Part shown: positions 1-6,387 of the stretch, piece by piece
How positions within the stretch are numbered: position 1 is the stretch's first letter
Layout of the letters: each line of letters begins with the position of its first letter
Assembly (NCBI GenBank): GCA_002731985.1
Contig: PCCT01000042.1
Coordinates: forward strand, 1-16,774
Reading direction: 5' to 3'
Source of the DNA: Nitrospinota bacterium
GTDB lineage: Bacteria; Nitrospinota; Nitrospinia; Nitrospinales; VA-1
Length of the DNA: 16,774 nucleotides
Made by a program: the position numbers and the translations under genes
The notes under the pieces: generated by a model
The model's input: only the letters and a program-made list of their open reading frames with translations
Database searches by the model: none
What the model was told of the DNA's origin: nothing

Positions 1-480
1 GGTGTCGGGGGAGTTGAATTCGGACAAAACGTAAGCGATGATCAAAAGTCCAACTCAGAAAAACCAACCAAACTGGTTCCTGCGCGTGGCAAGGCTTTGG
101 GGCTCGAAAAGAAAAATACTCCAGACCGAGACCCTGAAGTTGAATTGGCTCCAGGGCTGACCAAACCTGACATTGGCTTGGCCAGTCAGAACAATGAAAA
201 TAATACGCAGAAGAATACCAACAGCAATCCGTCTCTCAATGAAACTCCTGAGTTGGATGACGCCGATTCTGAATCCGCTGACCGGAACAACAAATTAGTT
301 CCAGCACGCGGCAGAGCTTTCGGACTCGAGAAAGAAAACACTCCAGACCTCGATCCTGACGCAGAGTTTGCTATCGGCCTCCTCGAAAACACCGCAGACC
401 CGAACGATCAGGAAAACGGTGGAACGCCTTTCAACTCAGCCTCGGATCGAGCACGAGCTAAACGCCTTGGATTAAGCTAA
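1..480 (+). CDS. Repeat-containing low-complexity protein, C-terminal part (partial at window start)
   Basis: The frame is open from base 1 to a TAA at 478-480, giving at least 159 residues. The true start lies upstream of the window; the TTG at 97 is inside the frame and is not a credible start. The protein is rich in Asn, Asp, Glu and Pro, has no Cys and no hydrophobic segment, and is probably disordered. A 30-residue unit occurs at codons 24-53 and 98-127 (bases 70-159 and 292-381), beginning KLVPARG and containing GLEK and NTPD; 22 of 30 residues match. A degenerate copy of the core (ARAKRLGL against ARGKALGL) forms the extreme C-terminus, and the first codons (VEFG) resemble the tail of another unit. 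I do not recognise the family. It could be a surface, scaffold or partner-binding protein carrying repeated short linear motifs; the function is unknown. Confidence 0.7.
   Translation, partial: GVGGVEFGQNVSDDQKSNSEKPTKLVPARGKALGLEKKNTPDRDPEVELAPGLTKPDIGLASQNNENNTQKNTNSNPSLNETPELDDADSESADRNNKLVPARGRAFGLEKENTPDLDPDAEFAIGLLENTADPNDQENGGTPFNSASDRARAKRLGLS
70..159 (+). repeat. 30-codon repeat unit, copy 1
   Basis: Codons 24-53 of the partial protein at the window start. It matches the unit at 292-381 with a 222-base (74-codon) offset. Of the 22 conserved residues, 12 use a different synonymous codon, so the similarity is held at protein level and is not a recent DNA duplication. Confidence 0.75.
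292..381 (+). repeat. 30-codon repeat unit, copy 2
   Basis: Codons 98-127 of the partial protein, the second copy of the unit that starts KLVPARG and ends GL. The region between the copies is an Asn/Asp/Glu-rich linker without recognisable structure. A shorter core copy (ARxKxLGL) follows at 451-474, just before the stop codon. Confidence 0.75.
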
Positions 481-511
481 TCACCCCTCCTCGGAGCCTG
501 TTTTTACTTTT

Positions 512-549
512 TGCCATGCCACCATTTCCATCAACCAAGTGGCATGGCA
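512..549. other. 11-bp perfect inverted repeat between convergent genes
   Basis: TGCCATGCCAC at 512-522 and its exact complement GTGGCATGGCA at 539-549 can form an 11-bp stem with a 16-base loop. It lies in the 150-base gap between the convergent repeat protein and the histidine kinase, where a bidirectional terminator would be expected. Neither strand has a T-tract directly after the stem, so it does not look like a classical intrinsic terminator. It could act as an RNA-stabilising or Rho-assisted 3' hairpin. Confidence 0.5.
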
Positions 550-630
550 CAGCTCGTTTCAAACCAGGATCCCCTTGTTGCCACCGAGCAACAGGAACGT
601 AATCGTGCAAAGTCAATATATAAAAACTGG

Positions 631-2061
631 CTACGCCTCTTGCGGATTTGAAATACTCATTTTAGGTAGGCTGATCTTGAACTTGGTTCCTTCACCAAGC
701 TTGCTTTCTATATCTATAGTTCCTTTATGGGCATCCACAATAAATTTGCAAATGCTGAGCCCGAGTCCGGTTCCTCCTACTTGCCTTGATCGTGCTTTGT
801 CGACTCGGTAGAATCGGTTAAAAATAAGCGGCAGGTCGTCTTCCGAAATGCCAATGCCGTTATCCTGAACGGTCAGTATCACGACATCCTCCTTTTCATG
901 CACAAATATTTTCACTTCTCCACACTGCTGAGTGTACTTGATCCCATTTTGAATCACATTCCATATCATCTGCCGCAAACGTACCGGATCACCGTTTATC
1001 TGCACTCGTTCAAGATAGGCGATAACAACCCGAATATTCTTCTCCGAAGCAATGATTTCCGCGTGTTTGCATATTTCCTCTATGAGAAGGCTGAGGTCCA
1101 CAGGTTTAAAATCCAGAACAATCTGATTTTCGTCAGACTTTGAAAGTAGAAACAAATCTTCGAGGACTTTCGACATATACTGGATTTCCTCAAGGTTACT
1201 GGAAATCACATCCTGATATTCTTCAGGGTTTCTCTCCTTTCCCAAGATGAGTTCGCTCTGTCCTTTCAGAACGGTTAAAGGCGTACGAAGTTCATGGGAA
1301 GCATCACTGCTAAACTGGCGCATCTGCGAAAAAGAGCTTTCCAGACGATCCATCATCGTGTTGAAAGTGAGCGCCAATTGTCCGATCTCATCCTTGGCCT
1401 CTGGAACAGGAATACGTTTACTGAGGTCTGCCCCCGAGCCGATATCCTTCGCAGTCTGCGTGATCTTCGACACAGGCTTAAGCGCGCGCTTGGCCATAAA
1501 GCGTCCGACCAACGCGGTCAAAACGAGAACTGCGGGAACTGTTGTCCATAGAAAAATCTGCAGATTTTTCAAGGTATCCATCACCGCCTTTAACGACGTC
1601 CCCACCTGGACCAGATGAATAAGTTTCTCACCCTTAATAACAGGCATGGTGATAACACGGATAGGATGATTATCTGAAATAGTAAAAGTTTCGTAGGAAG
1701 TATTTCCTTCCAATGCCCGCGTGTAAGCGGATTGAGTGAGAGGGAATTGTGACGCGTCAAAATTTTTAGAAAGCGAGCCGATGTTCCCCGACCCATCATA
1801 AATTTTATAAAACTTGTTCAGGTTGCCGCCTCCCATAAACTGGTCAAAAAACAGGTCAAGACCAGGAAACGGTGTCTGGTTTAAACTCATCTGGGTTGAG
1901 CGAGCCACAACACGTGCCGAAACAGTGAGCGAATTGTCTACGCTTTCGTACAATCGCTTTGAGAGGAAGAAAAACAGGAAGAAACTGAACAACACAAGAA
2001 TGGTTCCCAGAAGGAGAACGTACCATGCTGTTAATTTGGAACGAATCGAGGTGAATGGCAT
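631..2061 (-). CDS. Sensor histidine kinase, CusS/heavy-metal-sensor-like architecture
   Basis: A 476-residue inner-membrane two-component kinase. Order: TM1 at about 10-34, a periplasmic sensor region at about 35-165, TM2 at about 167-188, HAMP at about 188-245 (ALKPVSKI, DEIGQLA), HisKA with the phospho-acceptor His256 in SSDASHELRTPL, then HATPase_c with the N box around Asn372, G1 DNGIGI at 400-405, the F box near 412-421 and G2 GGTGLGLSI at 429-437. All catalytic boxes are intact and the length is normal for the class. It autophosphorylates on His256 and should pass the phosphate to Asp51 of the regulator encoded immediately upstream; the regulator's TGA and this ATG are one base apart, so translation is probably coupled. 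Similarity to metal-sensing CusS-type kinases rests on architecture and the partner regulator; the real signal cannot be read from the sequence. Confidence 0.93.
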   Translation of the reverse strand: MPFTSIRSKLTAWYVLLLGTILVLFSFFLFFFLSKRLYESVDNSLTVSARVVARSTQMSLNQTPFPGLDLFFDQFMGGGNLNKFYKIYDGSGNIGSLSKNFDASQFPLTQSAYTRALEGNTSYETFTISDNHPIRVITMPVIKGEKLIHLVQVGTSLKAVMDTLKNLQIFLWTTVPAVLVLTALVGRFMAKRALKPVSKITQTAKDIGSGADLSKRIPVPEAKDEIGQLALTFNTMMDRLESSFSQMRQFSSDASHELRTPLTVLKGQSELILGKERNPEEYQDVISSNLEEIQYMSKVLEDLFLLSKSDENQIVLDFKPVDLSLLIEEICKHAEIIASEKNIRVVIAYLERVQINGDPVRLRQMIWNVIQNGIKYTQQCGEVKIFVHEKEDVVILTVQDNGIGISEDDLPLIFNRFYRVDKARSRQVGGTGLGLSICKFIVDAHKGTIDIESKLGEGTKFKISLPKMSISNPQEA

Positions 2062-2062
2062 T

Positions 2063-2731
2063 TCAATCTTTCATGATGTATCCCACGCCCCGCAAGGTAT
2101 GCAGTAATTTATCCTGTCGGCCTTTATCGATCTTCTTGCGCAGGTGATTGACGTAAACATCTATAACGTTCGTAAACGTATCGAAATTATAGTCCCACAC
2201 ATGCTCGGCGATCATGGTCCGGGTCAACACCTTGCCCTGATTACGCATGAAATATTCGAGAAGACTGTATTCCTTTCCGGTAAGCTCGATTTCATCTCCT
2301 CCCCGGTTAACCTTATGGCTCACCAGATCAAGTGTGAGGTCGGCAATCTGGAGGATGGTCTTGACTTCGGCTTTGCCGCGACGCAAAAGCACTCTCACAC
2401 GCGCCAGCAATTCAGAGAAAGCAAACGGTTTGGTCAGATAGTCATCCGCACCCTTGTTGAGTCCGGCCACCCTGTCATCGACAGCGTCTTTGGCAGTCAA
2501 AAGAAGGATGGGCACATCGTTACCCTGGGCACGCAGCTGAGAAAGAATTTCCAGACCATCTATCTTGGGAAGCATGAGGTCAAGAATGATCAGGTCGTAA
2601 TGCCCTTCCGTTCCAAGATGCAGCCCTTCTTCTCCATCATAAGCCACATCAACGGCATAGGTTTCCTCTTCCAACCCTTTTTTGATGAACCCGGCTACCT
2701 TTTTTTCATCTTCAACAATTAAGATCCGCAT
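2063..2731 (-). CDS. OmpR/PhoB-family response regulator, CusR-like
   Basis: A 222-residue DNA-binding transcription regulator. The receiver domain (1-118) shows the acidic pair Glu7/Asp8, phospho-acceptor Asp51 in LILDLMLPKIDG, Thr79 and Lys101 in the LTKPF motif. The C-terminal winged-helix domain (about 125-222) has the typical TGKEYSLLEYFMRN and ends LRGVGYIMKD. The length matches the OmpR/CusR/CopR group. The ATG at 2731 directly follows the TAG of the upstream small gene with no base between, and the kinase follows after a 1-base gap, so the three are read as one operon. It most likely activates its own operon and envelope or metal-response targets; the regulon is not visible in this window and no clear direct-repeat operator was found. 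Confidence 0.93.
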   Translation of the reverse strand: MRILIVEDEKKVAGFIKKGLEEETYAVDVAYDGEEGLHLGTEGHYDLIILDLMLPKIDGLEILSQLRAQGNDVPILLLTAKDAVDDRVAGLNKGADDYLTKPFAFSELLARVRVLLRRGKAEVKTILQIADLTLDLVSHKVNRGGDEIELTGKEYSLLEYFMRNQGKVLTRTMIAEHVWDYNFDTFTNVIDVYVNHLRKKIDKGRQDKLLHTLRGVGYIMKD

Positions 2732-2938
2732 CTACGCATCCCATTTTTTTTGCTTTTTATGGAGCTCAACTTCTCCATTGAGCATCTCCATATGCTTCTC
2801 ACAATCTTTGAGAATGGCCGAATACATTGCCCTGCAACTATCGTCATTGGCATCAATCATTGCCTGCCGACATATGCCTGCGGCCTCCGAAGTCGCTGTA
2901 ATCGCTTTTACCAGATTTTCGTTGAATTTTTTTGGCAT
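2732..2938 (-). CDS. Small Cys/His/Met-containing helical protein, first gene of the two-component operon
   Basis: A 68-residue protein I do not recognise as a named family. It is hydrophilic, predicted helical, without a signal peptide or membrane segment. Potential metal ligands are spread over the second and third quarters: Cys23, Met27, Cys35, Met38, Cys46, His49, Met50, Met52 and His60. The CEKHMEML stretch recalls the ExxH pattern of ferritin-like helices and Cys spacing of helical copper-binding proteins, but the protein is too short for a complete four-helix bundle unless it oligomerises. Its TAG abuts the ATG of the response regulator, so it is almost certainly co-translated with the two-component system. 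A role as a metal-binding accessory is inference only. The ribosome site before the ATG is weak (GGGAG, 12 bases away). Confidence 0.7.
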   Translation of the reverse strand: MPKKFNENLVKAITATSEAAGICRQAMIDANDDSCRAMYSAILKDCEKHMEMLNGEVELHKKQKKWDA

Positions 2939-2971
2939 ACTTGAAGAGTACTCCCTTTGTGTGTTTTCCTT

Positions 2972-2998
2972 ATTTTACCATCAAATTACCGCCAGCAA
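2972..2998 (-). promoter_or_regulatory. Putative extended -10 promoter for the small protein/regulator/kinase operon
   Basis: On the minus strand, TGGTAAAAT is an extended -10 (TAAAAT at 2977-2972, TG two bases upstream). A TTGCTG -35-like hexamer at 2998-2993 is separated by only 15 bases, which is short, but extended -10 promoters tolerate this. Transcription would begin near 2965, about 27 bases before the ATG at 2938. Confidence 0.4.
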
Positions 2999-3007
2999 GA
3001 GATTATC

Positions 3008-3286
3008 TCAAGGCCTGTCTTCTCCCTCAGATGAATCTTTCCTTCCGCCAACGACATCGGGAAATAGCCAATGTATCATTACTATTCCCAGAGCAAGCCC
3101 CATCAAAGGAAGCGCGTTGACCATTTCCGCTACAAAACGACCAAACATTCCATAATCACGAACCACGTCAGAGATGATTCGGTTTCCCGACTGCTCAAGC
3201 ATATAGAAAATCAAATTGATGCCCGTTCCACAAAGGAACCCGATAAACGCACCAAATCCATAATAAATCCATTTCATATTTATCAT
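3008..3286 (-). CDS. Small membrane protein with two transmembrane helices, unknown function
   Basis: From the ATG at 3286 the product has 92 residues. Helix 1 is close to the N-terminus (WIYYGFGAFIGFLCG and onward to FYML), helix 2 spans NALPLMGLALGIVMIHWLF, and the tail is charged (GGRKDSSEGEDRP). The frame extends upstream to a GTG at 3361 (117 residues), but that codon has no Shine-Dalgarno sequence, whereas the ATG at 3286 is preceded by GGGAAAG about eight bases away and places the first helix right at the N-terminus; another ATG lies at 3277. The start is therefore uncertain. A good minus-strand promoter lies at 3398-3427. It is upstream of, and in the same direction as, the two-component operon. 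I do not recognise the family. Confidence 0.6.
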   Translation of the reverse strand: MINMKWIYYGFGAFIGFLCGTGINLIFYMLEQSGNRIISDVVRDYGMFGRFVAEMVNALPLMGLALGIVMIHWLFPDVVGGRKDSSEGEDRP

Positions 3287-3397
3287 ATTGTAAGCTTTCC
3301 CAGTAACTGATTTGATTCGTCTGGCAATCAAGGCACAGGTTGGATTATCATAGTCTTTCACCAGCTGAACATAATATATCAGTTGAGCCGCATGGTC

Positions 3398-3427
3398 ATT
3401 ATAACCATCCCTATATCAATTGTTCAA
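3398..3427 (-). promoter_or_regulatory. Sigma70-type promoter for the small membrane protein
   Basis: On the minus strand there is a perfect -10 TATAAT (3403-3398), 18 bases downstream of TTGAAC (3427-3422, 4 of 6 matches). Transcription would begin near 3391 and run into the gene starting at 3286 or 3361. The -35 hexamer overlaps the ribosome-binding site of the divergent SDR gene. Confidence 0.55.
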
Positions 3428-3431
3428 GGAG
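3426..3431 (+). promoter_or_regulatory. Ribosome-binding site fixing the SDR start
   Basis: AAGGAG lies five bases before the ATG at 3437. It supports that start over a TTG at 3383 in the same frame, which would add 18 residues ahead of the Rossmann fold and has no ribosome site. Confidence 0.8.
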
Positions 3432-3436
3432 CCACT

Positions 3437-4177
3437 ATGAGACTCGAAGGAAAAACCGTGATCATAACAGGAGGTGGGTCCGGCATTGGTCTGGCCTGCA
3501 CTCGTTTATTCTGCGATGAAGGAGCACAAGTCGCTATTATAGGAAGAAGGCAGGATCGATTGGAATCAGCCGCAAAAGAGGTTGGAGGACAGGTTCTGGC
3601 TGTTACAGGAGACCTGACGAATAACAGCGATCTTGACAGGCTCGTGACCGAAACCCTGAACGCGTTTGGAAAAATAGACATCGTTGTAAACAACGGTGGG
3701 GTGTTCACAGGTTCCCCCGTCCATGAAACAAAAGATGAGGATTGGGACAGCATTATGGACGTTAATATGAGGTCCGTTTTCCAATTGACCAAGAGAGTGC
3801 TTCCGCACATGATAGAGCGTAAGAGCGGCAACTTCATTCACATATCATCCATTCTGGGACTCGTCGCAGTACCCGGTGTGGCGGCATATAATGTTTCCAA
3901 AGGAGCCTTGCTTCAGTTCAACCGTTCCCTGGCCGTGGAATATGGTCCCGTCGGGATCAGGTCCAACGCGGTTTGTCCGGGCCTTGTGAAAACGGAAATG
4001 ACCGAAGGCCTCATGAACGATGAGGAATTGATGAAAGAATGGAGCAGAGATTACCCCATTGGACGATTCGGGGCTCCTCAGGATATTGCCAACGCCTGTC
4101 TCTATCTGGCATCGGATGAATCATCTTTCGTCACCGGAGTTGCCCTGCCTGTCGATGGCGGCTTCACCGCGCATTAA
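3437..4177 (+). CDS. Short-chain dehydrogenase/reductase (SDR), FabG-like classical type
   Basis: A 246-residue cytosolic NAD(P)-dependent oxidoreductase with a single Rossmann fold. It has the dinucleotide motif TGGGSGIG at 11-18, GRR at 36-38 after the second strand (two Arg, which favours NADP(H)), GDL at 58-60, NNGG at 85-88 in place of the usual NNAG, and the catalytic residues Asn110, Ser138, Tyr151 and Lys155. The C-terminal TGxxxxVDGG signature is at 233-242. The length is typical for classical SDRs. The substrate cannot be assigned: the resemblance to FabG is general, and no fatty-acid synthesis genes lie nearby. It is flanked by its own ribosome site and by the separate gatB promoter, so it appears monocistronic. 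I could not find a convincing plus-strand promoter for it. Confidence 0.9.
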   Translation: MRLEGKTVIITGGGSGIGLACTRLFCDEGAQVAIIGRRQDRLESAAKEVGGQVLAVTGDLTNNSDLDRLVTETLNAFGKIDIVVNNGGVFTGSPVHETKDEDWDSIMDVNMRSVFQLTKRVLPHMIERKSGNFIHISSILGLVAVPGVAAYNVSKGALLQFNRSLAVEYGPVGIRSNAVCPGLVKTEMTEGLMNDEELMKEWSRDYPIGRFGAPQDIANACLYLASDESSFVTGVALPVDGGFTAH

Positions 4178-4255
4178 CAAGTGGAGGGTCGGCGAAAAGG
4201 AGAATCACCGAAACTATCCAGCAACACCGGACACATTGGCAATGACCGGCCATCG

Positions 4256-4278
4256 CCCCCACGGCTAGTGGGGGGGGG
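4256..4278. other. GC hairpin running into a G9 homopolymer
   Basis: CCCCCAC (4256-4262) and GTGGGGG (4268-4274) form a 7-bp, nearly all-GC stem with a 5-base loop. The right arm continues into a run of nine G (4270-4278) that ends directly at the -35 box of the gatB promoter. There is no T-tract, so it is not a standard terminator for the SDR gene. The G run is a slippage-prone site. Confidence 0.6.
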
Positions 4279-4307
4279 TTGACGGAATCCTATCAGGATA
4301 TTACAAT
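4279..4307 (+). promoter_or_regulatory. Sigma70-type promoter for gatB operon
   Basis: TTGACG (4279-4284) and TACAAT (4302-4307) are each one mismatch from consensus and are separated by the ideal 17 bases. Transcription would begin near 4314, about 88 bases before gatB. GACGGAATC (4281-4289) and GAATCCGTC (4309-4317) form an 8-of-9 inverted repeat around the -10 box, which could be an operator. Confidence 0.65.
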
Positions 4308-4340
4308 TGAATCCGTCATAACTATTGCAATTCATTGACC

Positions 4341-4373
4341 CTCGAAATCCTCCGGTTTCGAGTTTAGCTTTTT
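4341..4373 (+). terminator. Possible small hairpin with T-rich tail in the gatB leader
   Basis: CTCGAAA (4341-4347) and TTTCGAG (4356-4362) form a 7-bp stem with an 8-base loop, followed by TTTAGCTTTTT. The stem is AT-mixed and weak, and the element sits downstream of the predicted gatB start site, so it could be a leader hairpin or a weak attenuator and not the end of the SDR transcript. Confidence 0.3.
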
Positions 4374-4401
4374 CCTGAACCAACTCCATCAGGTCATCGA
4401 A

Positions 4402-5838
4402 ATGAAATATGAAGTGGTCATTGGGCTTGAAGTCCACGCCCAGTTAAAGACCCAGTCAAAAATATTCTGCTCCTGTCCCACCGAATTCGGCAGACCCGCT
4501 AACGAGAGCACCTGCCCCATCTGTCTGGGCATGCCCGGCGTCCTGCCTGTTCTCAACAAAACGGCTCTTCAACTGGCAATGCAGGCCTGTCTGGCGACCC
4601 ATTGCAGTATCTCGCCAAGGAACCGGTTCGATCGGAAAAATTATTTTTATCCCGATTTGCCAAAGGGATATCAAGTTTCACAGTTCGAGTTCCCACTTGG
4701 GTTGAATGGCTATGTAAACATTCAAGTTAATGGAACTAAAAAAAAGATCGGCCTCACTCGCATCCACATGGAAGAAGACGCGGGAAAACTGATCCATGGC
4801 GAAAACCTGGGGAATCCGGGCAAGAGCTATGTCGATTTCAACCGCACAGGAGTTCCACTGGTGGAAATTGTCAGCGAACCCGACTTGAGATCAGCTGAAG
4901 AAGCCCGTGAATACCTGACTCAATTGAAAGCAATCCTTGATTACGCCGAAGTGAGTGACTGCAATATGGAGGAAGGAAGCCTTCGTTGCGATGCCAATGT
5001 CTCTTTGCGCCCCGAGGGTCAAAAGGAATTTGGAACACGCACGGAAACCAAGAATCTGAATTCATTTCGTTTTGTACAAAAAGCCATTGAATATGAGATC
5101 GAGCGCCAAACGCAAGTTCTGGAGCAAGGTGATAAGGTCGTTCAGGAAACCCGTTTATATGACTCCAACAAAGGCGTTACATTCTCCATGCGCAGTAAAG
5201 AAGAAGCGCACGACTATCGCTATTTCCCGGAGCCTGATCTGGTTCCCGTGGTCATTGATGATGAATGGATTCAGGAAACGCAAGACAAACTGCCGGAACT
5301 GCCCGAACAAAAACGAGAACGGTTTGCCCTGGACTATGAAATCCCTGAATACGATGCCGGTGTCCTGACAACATCGCGCGCAATGGCAGATTATTACGAG
5401 AAGTCTGTTTCCCTGTATCCCAAACCCAAGATAGTCAGCAACTGGATCATGGGAGAGCTCCTTAGGGAACTGAAAAATGATGAGCGGGAAATTGACGAAT
5501 GCTCGGTCAAACCAGAAGGCTTAACCGATCTCTTAAAATTGATCGACGAAGGCACGATAAACGCTAAAATGGCTAAAACAGTATTTGAGGATATGTACCA
5601 TAGCGGCAAGTCAGCCAAGGACATCATCAAAGAAAAGGGAATGACGCAAATAACAGATTCATCTGCCATTGAAAATCTGGTTGACCAAATCCTGCAAGCT
5701 AACGCCGATCAGGTGGAACAATACAAAAATGGGAAAGAAAAAGTTTTCGGATTCCTGGTTGGGCAGATTATGAAAGAAAGCAAAGGCCAGGCCAATCCCG
5801 CACTGGTGAACAAATTACTTAAAGAAAGGATCGGCTGA
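4402..5838 (+). CDS. gatB: Aspartyl/glutamyl-tRNA(Asn/Gln) amidotransferase subunit B
   Basis: A 478-residue protein of the normal GatB length. It is the subunit of GatCAB that binds mischarged Glu-tRNA(Gln) or Asp-tRNA(Asn), activates the acyl group with ATP and receives ammonia from GatA. Diagnostic stretches are [13 protein letters not shown] at 3-15, four zinc-type cysteines (C23, C25, C38, C41; CxC...CxxC), [17 protein letters not shown] at 78-94, EEDAGK at 124-129, [16 protein letters not shown] at 146-161, and [12 protein letters not shown] at 211-222. The C-terminal third is the helical YqeY-like/tail domain. The organism therefore probably uses the indirect route to Gln-tRNA and/or Asn-tRNA. 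gatA and gatC are not in this window. The next gene begins five bases after the stop, in the same direction. The ribosome site before the ATG is weak (CAGG, about nine bases away). Confidence 0.97.
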   Translation: MKYEVVIGLEVHAQLKTQSKIFCSCPTEFGRPANESTCPICLGMPGVLPVLNKTALQLAMQACLATHCSISPRNRFDRKNYFYPDLPKGYQVSQFEFPLGLNGYVNIQVNGTKKKIGLTRIHMEEDAGKLIHGENLGNPGKSYVDFNRTGVPLVEIVSEPDLRSAEEAREYLTQLKAILDYAEVSDCNMEEGSLRCDANVSLRPEGQKEFGTRTETKNLNSFRFVQKAIEYEIERQTQVLEQGDKVVQETRLYDSNKGVTFSMRSKEEAHDYRYFPEPDLVPVVIDDEWIQETQDKLPELPEQKRERFALDYEIPEYDAGVLTTSRAMADYYEKSVSLYPKPKIVSNWIMGELLRELKNDEREIDECSVKPEGLTDLLKLIDEGTINAKMAKTVFEDMYHSGKSAKDIIKEKGMTQITDSSAIENLVDQILQANADQVEQYKNGKEKVFGFLVGQIMKESKGQANPALVNKLLKERIG

Positions 5839-5843
5839 ATCCG

Positions 5844-6368
5844 ATGAACTCTGTATTCTCAAAAACCGGTATTCGCCTGATGATTCTTTCAGTTCTGGTG
5901 CTACTTATCGGCCAGCAAGTTGAGGCAGACACTGCCCTTTCAGCCGACCACCGTTTCAAGGATAATGGCAACCTGACTATCACGGACACCAAAACCGGCC
6001 TCATGTGGATGAAAGAGGACTCGTATCTTAAAGACGGTCATTGGCTCAGCTGGTTTGAAAGCATCCGATATGTCAACAAACTGAACGAAGAAGGATTCGC
6101 CGATCACTACGACTGGCAAGTACCAACAGTTAAAGAATTAACCACATTATATGAAGCAGACAAAACGAACAGCAGGGTTTTGGGTGATGGTATGACTATT
6201 CACATGGACCCTATTTTTGCCGAAAAAGGAAGCGCATCCTTATGGTCGGCCGAAGAAAACGGGAACTACAATGCTTTTGGGGTCGTGCTGAATACCGGGA
6301 AACGATTTAACAGTCATAAAAAAACCAAGTTCCGCAAAGCCGTTCGAGCTGTCCGCCACTTGAATTAA
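5844..6368 (+). CDS. Secreted DUF1566 (Lcl C-terminal-like) domain protein
   Basis: A 174-residue protein with an N-terminal signal peptide: hydrophobic core RLMILSVLVLLIGQQ and likely cleavage near residue 28 (VEA/DT). The mature part is one DUF1566 domain, shown by DTKTGLMWMKEDS at 48-60, DWQVPTVKEL at 90-99, LWSAEEN at 133-139 and the terminal VRAVRHLN. This fold occurs in exported proteins of Gram-negative bacteria, often with C-type-lectin-like or sulfatase-modifying-type neighbours; the molecular role is not established. It begins five bases after gatB and ends 19 bases before the TPR gene, so it is probably in the same transcript. The ribosome site is only AAAGGA about 13 bases upstream, inside the end of gatB, so coupling to gatB translation is possible. 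Confidence 0.85.
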   Translation: MNSVFSKTGIRLMILSVLVLLIGQQVEADTALSADHRFKDNGNLTITDTKTGLMWMKEDSYLKDGHWLSWFESIRYVNKLNEEGFADHYDWQVPTVKELTTLYEADKTNSRVLGDGMTIHMDPIFAEKGSASLWSAEENGNYNAFGVVLNTGKRFNSHKKTKFRKAVRAVRHLN

Positions 6369-6387
6369 CCATCGTCTAGAGGTTCTA

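Noticed and set aside
1..480. The repeats as a CRISPR or tandem DNA repeat array
   Set aside because: The units are in a continuous reading frame, differ at many third codon positions and have no uniform repeat-spacer layout.
2144..2722. 192-codon open frame on the plus strand opposite the response regulator
   Set aside because: It lies wholly opposite a regulator with every family motif intact, has no ribosome site, and its translation resembles no protein I know.
3392..3408. Palindrome-like ATGGTCATTATAACCAT before the SDR gene
   Set aside because: The arms are only five bases and the core is the minus-strand TATAAT; there is no other support for an operator.
3383..3436. Upstream TTG start adding 18 residues to the SDR
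   Set aside because: No ribosome site precedes the TTG, whereas AAGGAG stands five bases before the ATG at 3437, which starts the usual SDR N-terminus.
4195..4202. AAAAGGAG, a good ribosome-binding sequence after the SDR gene
   Set aside because: No ATG, GTG or TTG lies within a workable distance downstream, and no coding frame follows.
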